Virus record (IMG/VR): IMGVR_UViG_3300028393_000343
Location: 1-23,459 of that record
Source: a virus
DNA length: 23,459 nt
Reading direction: 5' to 3' (one strand)
Each line of letters starts with the position of its first letter. Positions within the stretch are counted from its first letter, which is position 1. Both the position numbers and the translations under genes were made by a program. Shown in pieces: positions 8,976 through 19,500 of the stretch. The notes under the pieces were generated by a model that saw only the letters and a list, made by a program, of their open reading frames with translations, was not told the origin of the DNA and made no database searches.

Positions 8976-11900
8976 ATGAAGAATTTTAATGTTGATCCGT
9001 ACTATGATGATTTTGACCCAAGTAAAAATTTTCATAGAATTTTGTTTAAACCAGGATATGCTGTTCAAGCAAGAGAATTAACACAGGCTCAAACAATATT
9101 ACAAGATCAAATTTCTAAATTTGCGGATAATATTTTTAAACAAAATACACCAGTAACTGGTGGTAAGGTAACTGTAAATCTTAATGCATATTATGTACAA
9201 CTGAATACACAGTATAACGGTCAGAATGTTGTCGCACAAGATTTTCTTAATAAAGTAATTGCTGATTCTACAGGAACAATTTTAGCAAAAGTTATCGCAA
9301 CCGCAGAAGGCACTGGTACTTCTGTTGTGGCTGGAGATCCACCAACACTAATTCTTTCGTATCTATCAGGTGTACATTTTTCTGATGGTGATGTTTTAGT
9401 TCCTACAGATGGTACCAATATTGGTGCCACAGTTGCAATTTCAATAGCAAATGCACCATCAACAGGAAAATCATCCGTTGCATCGATTTCTGATGGTGTT
9501 TTTTATGTTGTCAATGGATATTCACAATCTTCAGTACAAAATCAAGACGGAAGTTATACAAAATATTCTATTGGTAATTTTGTATCTGTCCAACCACAAA
9601 CTATTATTCTTGACAAATATAGTAACACACCATCATATCGTGTTGGATTATCAATAACCGAAACAATTGCAGATTATATTAATGATCCTTCATTATTAGA
9701 TCCAGCAATCGGCGCATCAAATTACCAAGCACCTGGTGCAGACAGATACCAAATTATTTTATCATTAATTACATTCCCTCTGACAGTGGGTAACGATGAT
9801 GCATTTATTGAATTAGTTAGAATAGATCAAGGTAATGTAATCAAACAGGTAAATGGAACAGTTTATGCTGTAATTGATGATTATTTTGCAAAACGTGATT
9901 ATGAAACAAATGGTGACTATGTTGTTGATGAATTTAGACTAACGCCATCCGCAAACACACTGTATACATCAAAATATGATTTAAGTGTTAGTAAAGGTGT
10001 TGCATATGTTCATGGTTATAGAATTGAGAATCAAGCAAGCATAACATTAACAAGTGATAGAGCCCAAACAACAACAGCAATTGATAATAATGGTGTATAT
10101 ATTGATTATGGTTCATATTTTTATGTTGATACCGTAACTGGCACGTTCGATGTTACCACAATGCCAACAGTTGATTTTCATTGTGTTTCGGCATCTGATA
10201 TTGTATCATCTAATGTAAAAAATTACACATCAACATTAGTTGGCACTGGTTATATTAGAAATCTAAATTTTGATTACAATATGTCTGGTGATGCAGATAC
10301 AGATTATTATGTCTATAAAGCATATGTTTGTGATATTGTTACAAATACACTGACAGGTAATGCTGCATCGGGAACAACAAATACAATCACATTTAATAAT
10401 ACAAATCATAAATTTTCTCGTTCAGCGAATGCATACTATGGAGCAACAATTACAATTACTGCCGGAACGAGTGTCGGTGACTCTAGAAAAATTGTATCAT
10501 ATAATGGTAGCACAAGAGTTGCTACAGTAGATCAACCGTTCAGTGTTGTTCCCGATTCAACAAGTGCATTTAGTCTTGCATTTACGATAGGAACAATAGA
10601 TTCAATAGCAAAAGCAAACAGCACTTATGCAGTTCTTGCTTCTGCAAATATTAATGCACAAAGTAAACTCAGAAATATTGTAACAAACGATACAATATTA
10701 GGAAATGCAGGTTATCCAGAAATGTTGTTTAAGATTGGATATCCATATGTTGCATCAATTACTGATTCTAATTATAGTTCAACAAAAGTATTTCGTTCAA
10801 AAACATTTACAAACTCCAGTGGTACACCAACAATAACAATCAGCATACCATCAGGCACACCCTTAAAGTTCTTAGGAACAGGTACGTTACATAGTGATAC
10901 CATTAAACAGAATTATACGGTTATTGATCATGCTACAGGTAAAGTTTTAGATTTATGCACAACAGGGAATACTGTTACGGTTGCTGCGAATAGTTCAACT
11001 GTAACATTTACTTCTACTGAATATAATGGTAAAATTGTTGATATTATTACAAATGTTTCTGTTGCAAATGCAGATTATCAAACAAGTGGTCATGTATTAA
11101 AAATTAAAAATTTAGTTTCTGGCAATACAACAGATCCTATTGCACATACTTCTGGTACAGTAATTAGAACAAATACATATGTTGATACGGCAGACGGTCA
11201 AGTCTATATTAAAAATGCAGCATTGAGTACAAATAAAATGTCGTTGTATGTTGCTGACGTAAAGAAAATTAAAAAAATTATTGACACAAGAAGTCCAACT
11301 GCAATACCAACAGCATCAATGATGTTAAATTCAACCTATGATGTAACAACATCTTTTAGATTGGATAATGGTCAACGGGACAATATGTATGATCATGCAT
11401 CAATTCAATTGATTCCTGGTGCACCTATGCCTGTTGGTAATATTTTGATTGTGTTTGATTACTATTCGCACACAGGCGGTGATGGATATTTTAGTGTTAT
11501 GTCATATCTTGCACCATTGTCTAGTTCACCAGAACCAACAATTGCAACAATTCCTTCATATACAAGTAGTCATGGCACATTATATAATCTTGAGGATAGT
11601 TTAGATTTTAGACCATCAAGAAAAAATGCAGTAACATCCTACACGTTTGAAACAACAGGCACACCAAGTGTAGATGATACTGGTATTTTAATTCCTTCTA
11701 ATCTGAGTCAATTCACACACAATTATTCATATTATCTTGGAAGAAAAGACAAATTAATCTTAACCAAAGATCAATCATTTAAGATTATTAATGGCACACC
11801 TTCGACAAATCCACTTTTACCCAAAGAACCAGACGGGTCGTTAGTTCTTGCAGAGTTGAGTCTTGATCCATATACCGCATATGTTCCCGGTGAAGGACCA

Positions 11901-14111
11901 CCTGGAGTAATATCAAATTTATCAATTAATAAAATTCTGCATAAACGTTGGGCAAAAAGTGATATAACTGATTTACAAACGCAGTTAAATAATCTTGAAT
12001 ATTATACATCATTGAATATGCTTGAACAGAGAGCATCCGCATTACAAGTATCAGATGTCAATGGGTTAAACCGTTTTAAAAATGGTATTCTTGTTGATGA
12101 TTTCTCATCTTATTCTACTGCCGATACATTTAATCCAGATTATTTTGCAAATATTAATACACGAACGAAACAACTATCGCCGACAACAATTGTTAATAAT
12201 TTTCAATTGCAAAACCCAACAGTTCTTAGCACATTAGGAACACTAGCAAATACAACAGGATATAGTGTTAAAAGCATCGCAGGAACACAAACTAATATTT
12301 TTACATTACCATATACCACTGCCAATGTTGTAACACAACAACTTGCAAGTAATACAGTCAGTGTTAATCCATTCAATGTTACAATTCAAGAAGGTATTGG
12401 TACATTAAATCCACCTATGGATAACTGGGTGGATAATACAAATGCACCTGCAATTCTGATTACCGATCCTGCGATGCAAGTTTTTCAACAAAGTGCTGGT
12501 GTTAACCTAACAAATAGTGGTGATTTTCAAACTATTCCTGGAACAACATCAACCTCAACATCATCTGTTAGAACTGGTAGAGTAGTTGCATCGACTACAT
12601 CAACATATGGTTCGCAAATTCAAAATCAATCTACTACTGAAGGATATAGTCCAGTATCATCAACATATGCTTCAAACAATGGGTATTTGACAAATGTTGC
12701 AGTATTACCTTATATTAGACCACAGCAAATAATTGTTAGTTCTAAAGGACTTTTAGTTAATACACCAGTAAGTGCATGGTTTGATGGTCAAGATGTGAGT
12801 GCATATATTACTACACCAAATACTATTGAGTTGACTGATGTTTCTGGTAAATTTTTAACGAATGATGTTGTTGGTTTCTATCTTGCTGACAATGATACAT
12901 TTTATCCTATTGGTAGAGTTACTTCAGTATACACATATCCAAAAGTAACAGGCCAATCGACAAAAGTAAGATTGTATATGGGAACGTTTATTGGTTTACC
13001 CGCAACAGTTGCAACTACTACATTGAGAAATGCACACTTTGATTCAAATGGTAATTATATTAATTATGCTTCTGATTCAAAAGCAGCAAGTGGTAAAACT
13101 TTAAACGATGCAATTATTTCATTGAGTAGGTCTGGAAATATTACTGCCGCGGGTGGTAGTTTTACAATATCAGGAAATACTGTTGCTCAATCAATGTACA
13201 AGACTCCAACATACAGTACATATTGTTCGTTCTTAAATCAATATGGTGTTTGGGGTACACCAAATAATTCATCAACATACAATGCATCATTTATTATAGA
13301 AAATATACCAGCAGATACGTATACATTTACATCATCCGCACATACTGGCGCTGTCATAAAGGCGAACGGAAGACCTATAGTAAATGTTTCAAGTTGGACA
13401 ACAACAACAACAAACACAGTATCTCTTCCGGAAGGAACAGCCAACCTATCGATTTCAGCAACTAATAGTTCTGGTGGTGCAGCAGTTGCAGTAACGGTTG
13501 CAAATTCAAAAGGTAATATTGTGTGGACATCATTAAATCCACCAGGATTAACCCGATCAAATGTTAAAACGGAATTAGTGATGCCTTTAGGTGGCGCATG
13601 GTTTGAAGGTGTGACTGCTGTACAGTTAGACTCAAATGCATCTGCAAATAATGAGTATTACACAGGAACAACTATCAATATTACATCAAAGTACATTTAT
13701 AGTTTCACTTATGGTGCAACGTATGTTCCACCAAAAAAGAAAAGTAGTTGCTGTGTCGTTGCAACTGCAATGACTAATAGTGGAAATATGTCGCTTATGA
13801 AATATGCAAGAATTAATGCATGGGCGACCAATAAATTAGATAAAAGTTGGATAGGCGAACGTTTTCATAGAGGTTATCATATTATAGGATCAAATATTCT
13901 TATTCCTATGATGAGACAAAATAATATACTATCAAAATATGTACAATGGTCATTTAGTAATGGTACCAATATGCTGATGGGTAAAAAATATAATAAATGG
14001 TCTATACCAAATAGCATACCTTGGTTAACCGCAATGATGATAACTGGACTATTTGTGAGTAAAGAGTATGCAGAGAAAACATGGAATTCTTTGTATAAAA
14101 AAAAGCAATAA
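8976..14111 (+). CDS. Giant virion structural protein (DUF4815-type) with C-terminal CxxATA-like domain
   Basis: At 1711 residues this is the largest product in the window. The N-terminus (residues 22-46, with PGYAVQARELTQAQT) and a LDFRPSR element near residue 880 match DUF4815-containing structural proteins of T4-like marine phages, thought to lie at the baseplate periphery or fibre attachment. A LPYIRPQ segment near residue 1242 followed by a WFDGQDVSAYIT stretch is another family hallmark. Most of the protein is beta-rich; residues about 995-1040 form a helical, coiled-coil-like segment (QTQLNNLEYYTSLNMLEQRA). The last 120 residues differ: after a KKKSS linker, Cys1592-Cys1593 begin CCVVATA, followed by charged and tryptophan-rich helices, resembling the CFIATA-type domain at the ends of many bacterial and phage proteins. 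An AAAGGA Shine-Dalgarno lies 5 bases before the ATG. The exact structural role is inferred. Confidence 0.85.
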   Translation: MKNFNVDPYYDDFDPSKNFHRILFKPGYAVQARELTQAQTILQDQISKFADNIFKQNTPVTGGKVTVNLNAYYVQLNTQYNGQNVVAQDFLNKVIADSTGTILAKVIATAEGTGTSVVAGDPPTLILSYLSGVHFSDGDVLVPTDGTNIGATVAISIANAPSTGKSSVASISDGVFYVVNGYSQSSVQNQDGSYTKYSIGNFVSVQPQTIILDKYSNTPSYRVGLSITETIADYINDPSLLDPAIGASNYQAPGADRYQIILSLITFPLTVGNDDAFIELVRIDQGNVIKQVNGTVYAVIDDYFAKRDYETNGDYVVDEFRLTPSANTLYTSKYDLSVSKGVAYVHGYRIENQASITLTSDRAQTTTAIDNNGVYIDYGSYFYVDTVTGTFDVTTMPTVDFHCVSASDIVSSNVKNYTSTLVGTGYIRNLNFDYNMSGDADTDYYVYKAYVCDIVTNTLTGNAASGTTNTITFNNTNHKFSRSANAYYGATITITAGTSVGDSRKIVSYNGSTRVATVDQPFSVVPDSTSAFSLAFTIGTIDSIAKANSTYAVLASANINAQSKLRNIVTNDTILGNAGYPEMLFKIGYPYVASITDSNYSSTKVFRSKTFTNSSGTPTITISIPSGTPLKFLGTGTLHSDTIKQNYTVIDHATGKVLDLCTTGNTVTVAANSSTVTFTSTEYNGKIVDIITNVSVANADYQTSGHVLKIKNLVSGNTTDPIAHTSGTVIRTNTYVDTADGQVYIKNAALSTNKMSLYVADVKKIKKIIDTRSPTAIPTASMMLNSTYDVTTSFRLDNGQRDNMYDHASIQLIPGAPMPVGNILIVFDYYSHTGGDGYFSVMSYLAPLSSSPEPTIATIPSYTSSHGTLYNLEDSLDFRPSRKNAVTSYTFETTGTPSVDDTGILIPSNLSQFTHNYSYYLGRKDKLILTKDQSFKIINGTPSTNPLLPKEPDGSLVLAELSLDPYTAYVPGEGPPGVISNLSINKILHKRWAKSDITDLQTQLNNLEYYTSLNMLEQRASALQVSDVNGLNRFKNGILVDDFSSYSTADTFNPDYFANINTRTKQLSPTTIVNNFQLQNPTVLSTLGTLANTTGYSVKSIAGTQTNIFTLPYTTANVVTQQLASNTVSVNPFNVTIQEGIGTLNPPMDNWVDNTNAPAILITDPAMQVFQQSAGVNLTNSGDFQTIPGTTSTSTSSVRTGRVVASTTSTYGSQIQNQSTTEGYSPVSSTYASNNGYLTNVAVLPYIRPQQIIVSSKGLLVNTPVSAWFDGQDVSAYITTPNTIELTDVSGKFLTNDVVGFYLADNDTFYPIGRVTSVYTYPKVTGQSTKVRLYMGTFIGLPATVATTTLRNAHFDSNGNYINYASDSKAASGKTLNDAIISLSRSGNITAAGGSFTISGNTVAQSMYKTPTYSTYCSFLNQYGVWGTPNNSSTYNASFIIENIPADTYTFTSSAHTGAVIKANGRPIVNVSSWTTTTTNTVSLPEGTANLSISATNSSGGAAVAVTVANSKGNIVWTSLNPPGLTRSNVKTELVMPLGGAWFEGVTAVQLDSNASANNEYYTGTTINITSKYIYSFTYGATYVPPKKKSSCCVVATAMTNSGNMSLMKYARINAWATNKLDKSWIGERFHRGYHIIGSNILIPMMRQNNILSKYVQWSFSNGTNMLMGKKYNKWSIPNSIPWLTAMMITGLFVSKEYAEKTWNSLYKKKQ

Positions 14112-14114
14112 ATA
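14107..14114 (+). promoter_or_regulatory. Candidate T4-like late promoter (AATAAATA)
   Basis: AATAAATA fits the NATAAATA late-promoter consensus of T4-like marine phages. It overlaps the stop codon (TAA, 14109-14111) of the 1711-residue gene and ends 26 bases before the next ATG. That leaves room for a transcription start around 14120 and the AGGAAA Shine-Dalgarno at 14131-14136. The 29-base gap is the longest between the large structural genes here, so separate late expression of the downstream genes is plausible. Confidence 0.4.
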
Positions 14115-14140
14115 ATTAATTGAACATTTTAGGAAAATAA

Positions 14141-16303
14141 ATGGCAAATCCAGCAATAACATTATCGAGTTTGTACACATATACTGCAAACATAGTTTCA
14201 TATGACGGTACAACAAAACTTGCACAGTTAGATACGCCGGTTAGTATTTCTTTGGGACAAAATGAGCAAGAAGGAATGATAAGTTCTAAATATTCAATTA
14301 TCGGAAATGCTACAAATATTTCTAGAGCAATATCGTCTGGAAGACCAGCTACATTATCAACCGACGAATCTGGTAATTTTGTTGGTATTTTTAATGTTCC
14401 GCTAGCTACATTTCAAACCGGACAAAGAGTATTTCGTATAGATAATAGAACAGTACCGAATGATCCAGCATCAGCAACTACATATAGTGAGGCAACATTT
14501 ACTGCATCAGGACTTTCAACAGTATCACAAAAATTAAATTTTGGACCGTCAGTTGATGCATCAGGAACAACATTTACCCAAGTAAATCAAACACCAAGAC
14601 ACTTGCTGAGTTCAGTCACAACATATTTTAAAGTTGATCCAATTGCACAAACATTTATTATTGATAAAGATAACTATCCAAATGGTTTATTTTTAAGTTC
14701 GGTTAAAATATTCTTCTATTCAAAGCCGGCAACCGATATTCCTATTCAATTATCATTATTAGGAACACTTAATGGGTACCCAAACGGAGTAACACTAGAT
14801 CATTCTAAAGTGATGTTAAATTCAAGTCAGGTTGTTGTATCAAGAAATCCGCATTATTTAGATTCAGCAACATATACCGAATTTATGTTTGAGGCACCCG
14901 TATATGTAGAGTCTGGCGTTTTATATGCAATCATGTTGCATTCCAGTTCAGCTGATTATCAAGTTTATTTTGCTCAACAAAATGCTATAGCAAAACCCTC
15001 AACAGCAAAAGCATTACCCACAGATGCTAATCCTACAGATACTACAAAAATTAATGGTACACCTTATGTTGGTGCATTATTTGAATCACAAAATGGAATT
15101 ACTTGGACAGCAGATCAGACAAAACAAATGATGTTTGTTATTGATAGATGTGTGTTCAACACAAATGTGTCATCAACTATTCCATTTGTTGTGCCTAGAA
15201 ATTTACCATTTAGAAAATTAGGTACTGATGATATTCAACATAGACTAGATGCAAATAGTGTATCGAATTTATATGGAAATTATAGTAGAGAACTTGTTAT
15301 GGATGCGTTGAACATATCAACTACGCAGTATTTGCCAACAGAAACAAACGTTGACTATTCATATCAGGCGGTTATAAAGAACGGTAACAATTTAGATAGC
15401 ATACAGTCAGTTCATCCAGGTCAATATGGAACACCAACATCCGATAACATATATTTGGATGATGGTTTGGGAGAACGAATTTTATTAAAAAATAGAGACG
15501 CAGCGTTTACTCTATATGCAACTCTATCATCTAACGACCCCAACGTCAGTCCAATTGTTTCTGATGATGGTATTACCTTATATAATATTCAATATGTAAT
15601 CAACAATATGGGGATAGGAAATAATGTAATTTCTATTAGTGATGGTGGTTTAGGATATAATATTGCAAATACACAGGTTATTGTGAGTAATCCAGATATT
15701 GGATCCGATGCTGCGATTTTTGGATTAACCGCAAATTCATCCGGAACAATAACAGATGTATATACAGTATATCCCGGTTCTGGTTACATAACAACACCGA
15801 CAATTAGTTTATATGATCCAAATGCGACAATACCGGCAGTTGCAACTATTCATGGAGAAACATCATCAACTGGTGGTAATTCATTTGCGAAATATTTTAC
15901 GAAGAAAGTTGTTTTAACTCCAGCAAATGATTCTGGCGATTTAAGAGTATTCTATACTGCATATAAACCATTAGGAACAAATATTTTTGTTTATTACAAA
16001 ATATTGAATAGAAATGATAGTCAACAACTTGAAGAAGGTAATTGGCAATTAATGACACAAATGGGAAATCAAACCGTATACTCAACATCAAGAACAGATT
16101 TAATTGAATTTGAATGTGCTCCCGGTGTATATGGCTCAGGTCAAGCAGACAATTTTATATCATACACAAGCAATAATGGAACAACATACACAATATTCAG
16201 TCAATTTGCAATTAAAGTTGTAATGGCAACAAATGATAATACGAATGTTCCGTTTTTAAGTGACATTCGAGCATTAGCATTGCCTTCAGGAACAGGAATT
16301 TAA
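14141..16303 (+). CDS. Virion structural protein with DPxAQTF motif and GxGY module
   Basis: This 720-residue protein is beta-rich. Near residues 164-195 it has DPIAQTF followed by NGLFLSSVKIFF, then IPIQLSLLGTLNGYPNG and an APVYVESGVLYAIM stretch. I know this DPLAQSF-type block from peripheral baseplate and structural proteins of cyanophages and related T4-like phages. Residues about 500-558 hold a GGLGY...GSGYITTPTISLY unit, the same module class as in gp6, the gp7-like protein and gp8. The C-terminal part (about 580-720) is a separate beta domain with VFYTAYKPLGTNIFVYYKI. AGGAAA lies 4 bases before the ATG, and a late-promoter-like motif sits upstream. It probably works with the preceding giant protein at the wedge edge or fibre socket; this is inferred from order and motif. 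Confidence 0.8.
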   Translation: MANPAITLSSLYTYTANIVSYDGTTKLAQLDTPVSISLGQNEQEGMISSKYSIIGNATNISRAISSGRPATLSTDESGNFVGIFNVPLATFQTGQRVFRIDNRTVPNDPASATTYSEATFTASGLSTVSQKLNFGPSVDASGTTFTQVNQTPRHLLSSVTTYFKVDPIAQTFIIDKDNYPNGLFLSSVKIFFYSKPATDIPIQLSLLGTLNGYPNGVTLDHSKVMLNSSQVVVSRNPHYLDSATYTEFMFEAPVYVESGVLYAIMLHSSSADYQVYFAQQNAIAKPSTAKALPTDANPTDTTKINGTPYVGALFESQNGITWTADQTKQMMFVIDRCVFNTNVSSTIPFVVPRNLPFRKLGTDDIQHRLDANSVSNLYGNYSRELVMDALNISTTQYLPTETNVDYSYQAVIKNGNNLDSIQSVHPGQYGTPTSDNIYLDDGLGERILLKNRDAAFTLYATLSSNDPNVSPIVSDDGITLYNIQYVINNMGIGNNVISISDGGLGYNIANTQVIVSNPDIGSDAAIFGLTANSSGTITDVYTVYPGSGYITTPTISLYDPNATIPAVATIHGETSSTGGNSFAKYFTKKVVLTPANDSGDLRVFYTAYKPLGTNIFVYYKILNRNDSQQLEEGNWQLMTQMGNQTVYSTSRTDLIEFECAPGVYGSGQADNFISYTSNNGTTYTIFSQFAIKVVMATNDNTNVPFLSDIRALALPSGTGI

Positions 16304-16304
16304 T

Positions 16305-16526
16305 ATGTCTCTAGTTAAAGTTACTAATTCAAATTTTGTAAGAGATACTCAAAGTATGGCATTAATGAATACAGATGATACGGCCAGAAATGAGTATTAC
16401 TCTAAGGTTCGCATGTTAAAGACTCAGAAAGATGAGATAAATACTGTGAAACAAGAGATAGATGGCATCAGAAACGAAATGTCTGAAATCAAACAATTGA
16501 TGCTCAAATTAATAGAAAAAGGTTAA
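16305..16526 (+). CDS. Small coiled-coil structural-region protein
   Basis: The 73 residues have a compact N-terminus with NFVRDTQSMALMNTD (10-24), a motif that recurs in small proteins beside tail-fibre genes in T4-like marine phages. Residues about 35-70 form a strongly predicted coiled coil (heptads of I, V, M and L among E and K). The gene starts 1 base after the previous stop, with AGGA at 16294-16297 inside the upstream gene, and is followed after 1 base by the fibre gene. A connector or oligomerisation role between fibre and baseplate is plausible from the coiled coil and location, but is not shown. Confidence 0.78.
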   Translation: MSLVKVTNSNFVRDTQSMALMNTDDTARNEYYSKVRMLKTQKDEINTVKQEIDGIRNEMSEIKQLMLKLIEKG

Positions 16527-16527
16527 A

Positions 16528-19500
16528 ATGGCGAATACCGTTACTTTATTAAGTTATGCCAATACTTTTGGTGATTGGGTTACTACTACCAATCAGGTAG
16601 TAAAAGAGAATAATGATCTTGCTGCAAATAACTACATTAAACCCACAGGAACATTATACTTAAATGATCCAACAACAGGATTATCTGTTTTAACTGGCGC
16701 AATATTTCAAGGTACATTTCAAGTTGCTGGCACTGGATCTTCTGCATATGTTCAAAATAATCTTAGTGTAGATAGACAAGTATATTTTACAAATACAACT
16801 TTAGGTTTAACTAATTCTGGACAAGCAAATATCAATGGTCTTTTAATTGCACAAGGACCAGGTTTGAGTTTGTATGTTGCAAATAATGCAAATATCAAAG
16901 GCGTATTGACCGTCAGTAATAATGTAACAATTACAGGTAATACCAATTTACAAAACACATTGTATGTTACGGGCAATACCACGTTAAGTAATACACTATC
17001 TGTTGTTGGTAACACAGCACTGGAAAGTGCTTTAGATGTAACAGGTAATACAAGATTAGCAGATAAATTATATGTTTCTGGTAGTGTAACAATTAGTAAT
17101 GATTTAAATGTTACATCAACTGGAATAGTTCATATTCTTCAAGCAAATACGGCAGTCAATACAGCAACAGTTTCGGTTGTTGGTAGAACAATCACAGATA
17201 CTTTGGTAGCAAATACTTCATCAAGAACACCAATTGTTTATACCGAAAATGTAAAGGCAAACAATTCAGTAAATACGGCCGTAGCGTCGATTGTGGGGAC
17301 AACATATACAAACAGACTACAAGCAAATGCCACAGTCAATACAGCGACTTCTAGTGTCTCTGGTACATCATATACAAATATACTTCAGGCGAACTCGGTA
17401 GTCAATACTGCCACATCCAGTGTTACTGGCACAAATTATGCAAATGTTACTCAGGCAAATACTGCGGTAAATACAGCAACACTATCTGTTGTTGGTACAT
17501 CATATACAAATATCATAAAAGCAAATACTGCTGTAGATGTGAGTGGAAATGTGTACGCAGATGTGGTTTCTGCGAATTCAAGTATAAGTGTACCAACATT
17601 ATCTGTTACGACTAGATTAAATGGTAATTTAGCAAATATGTCTGCAAATTCCATGGCAATTGGTACTGGTGGTTTGAGTGTCGCAGGAAATTTTATTATT
17701 AATGGTCAGACAGTTTATAATGTGGATACATTTACATTAAGTGCAGGTGCCACTGTTGGAATAAATGGATATTTTCAGAATTATAGAGGTGCTAACACAG
17801 CGAATGCAGTTATTCGTTGGAATGAAGATAGCAAGTATTGGGATTTAAATGATGTCAACAATTTAAATCAGGCAACAACATATTCAAAAATTTTAACTGC
17901 TAACTTAATCAGTGACTCAGTATCGTCATTATCGTCAAGTACACTTGCATCATCTAAAGCAGCAAATACATTAAATGATAGTATTGTTACCGCAAATACA
18001 AACTCAAAATTATATACTGATGCACAAATAGCTGCAAATGCAGTAAGTGCAAACAGCGTAATTACTACTGCAAATAGTAACATGAAGTTATATGTAAATT
18101 ATGTAGTAACGGATAATGCAACAAGTGCCAATGCATATACTGATGCACAAATAGCTGCAAATGCAGTAAGTGCAAACAGCGTAATTACTACTGCAAATAG
18201 TAACATGAAGTTATATGTTGACGCCAACGTATCATCATTGCAAACACAAATATCATCAAATGTAACTTCGTTGCAAAGTCAAATTACTGCTAATGTTAAT
18301 ACCATTTCAAGTATTAATTCATATCAAAATACCAATATAACAATTACTGGTTCGTATGCTAACTCTGCATACAATAGAGCAAACGCAGCAGCAAATAGTT
18401 TCACAGGCACAACAGGTACCGCAACACCTACAAATGGAAATATTACATTTGCAAGTAATAATGGTGTTATTATTTCCGGTCAAGGAAGTACCTTATATGT
18501 TAATACATCACAAGATTTAAGAACAACTGCATCACCAACATTCAACTCATTAACATTAACCAATCCTCTTGCAACAACACAAGGTGGTACTGGATCAGCA
18601 ACAACTAGTGGTGCGATTCAAAATCTGTTAGGAGGATTAGGATCAGGATCAGCAGGTTATGCTGTTCTTACGAATGGTGCGGGTTCATTCTATTTAGGTT
18701 CTAGTGGTGGTGGTGGTGCAACTACTGCCGTTGGTACATTAATTAATATTTCAAGTAATACACAAACGGCACCAGCAGCACAAACATTATTTTATTCTGC
18801 AAACGTTGCAACCAATACCCCATACACACCGGGATTGAACCAATTAAAAGTTTTCATTAATGGTATAAGACAAACATTAAATGATTACACAGAATATTCA
18901 AATGGTGCATTTAGATTGACTAGTGGTGCAACTGCTGGAGATGTGGTTTTGTCTGAGGTATATGGTCAATACACATATGATAATTGGGCAAATGCAACAG
19001 TATTCACAGTTAATAGTAATATTTCTTCAACTGCAAATACTGTTCAACTTGCTATTGATGGATTGACAAGTAAACTCACCACATATTATGCAAACACCAG
19101 TTCTTCATACTCAAATCCAAGTTGGATTACATCACTAGATGCTACCAAGATTAGTTCTGGAACATTACCTAGTGCTAGATTATCTGGTTCTTACACTAGT
19201 ATAAGTGGTGTTGGTACATTAACAGCAGGTTCAATACCAACAACTTTAATTACTGGTCTTGCTACATCAGCAACAACAGATACAACTAATGCAAGTAATA
19301 TTACTTCTGGAACATTAGCAAATACAAGATTTGGAACAACAAGTAATGTTCAATTCTTCTCAATTGGCGCTGGAACTGCCGCATCTGCATCTATTGGTGA
19401 GATTCGTGCAACGGGTAAAATTACTGCTGGTTATTCTGATGATAAATTAAAAACTAAATTAGGTAGCATTGAGAATGCACTAAGTAAGGTGATGGATTTA

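Noticed and set aside
17140-18218. Possible diversity-generating retroelement or CRISPR-like repeats
   Set aside because: The repeats are in-frame protein repeats of a fibre shaft. There is no adenine-biased template/variable pair, no reverse transcriptase, and no spacer structure.
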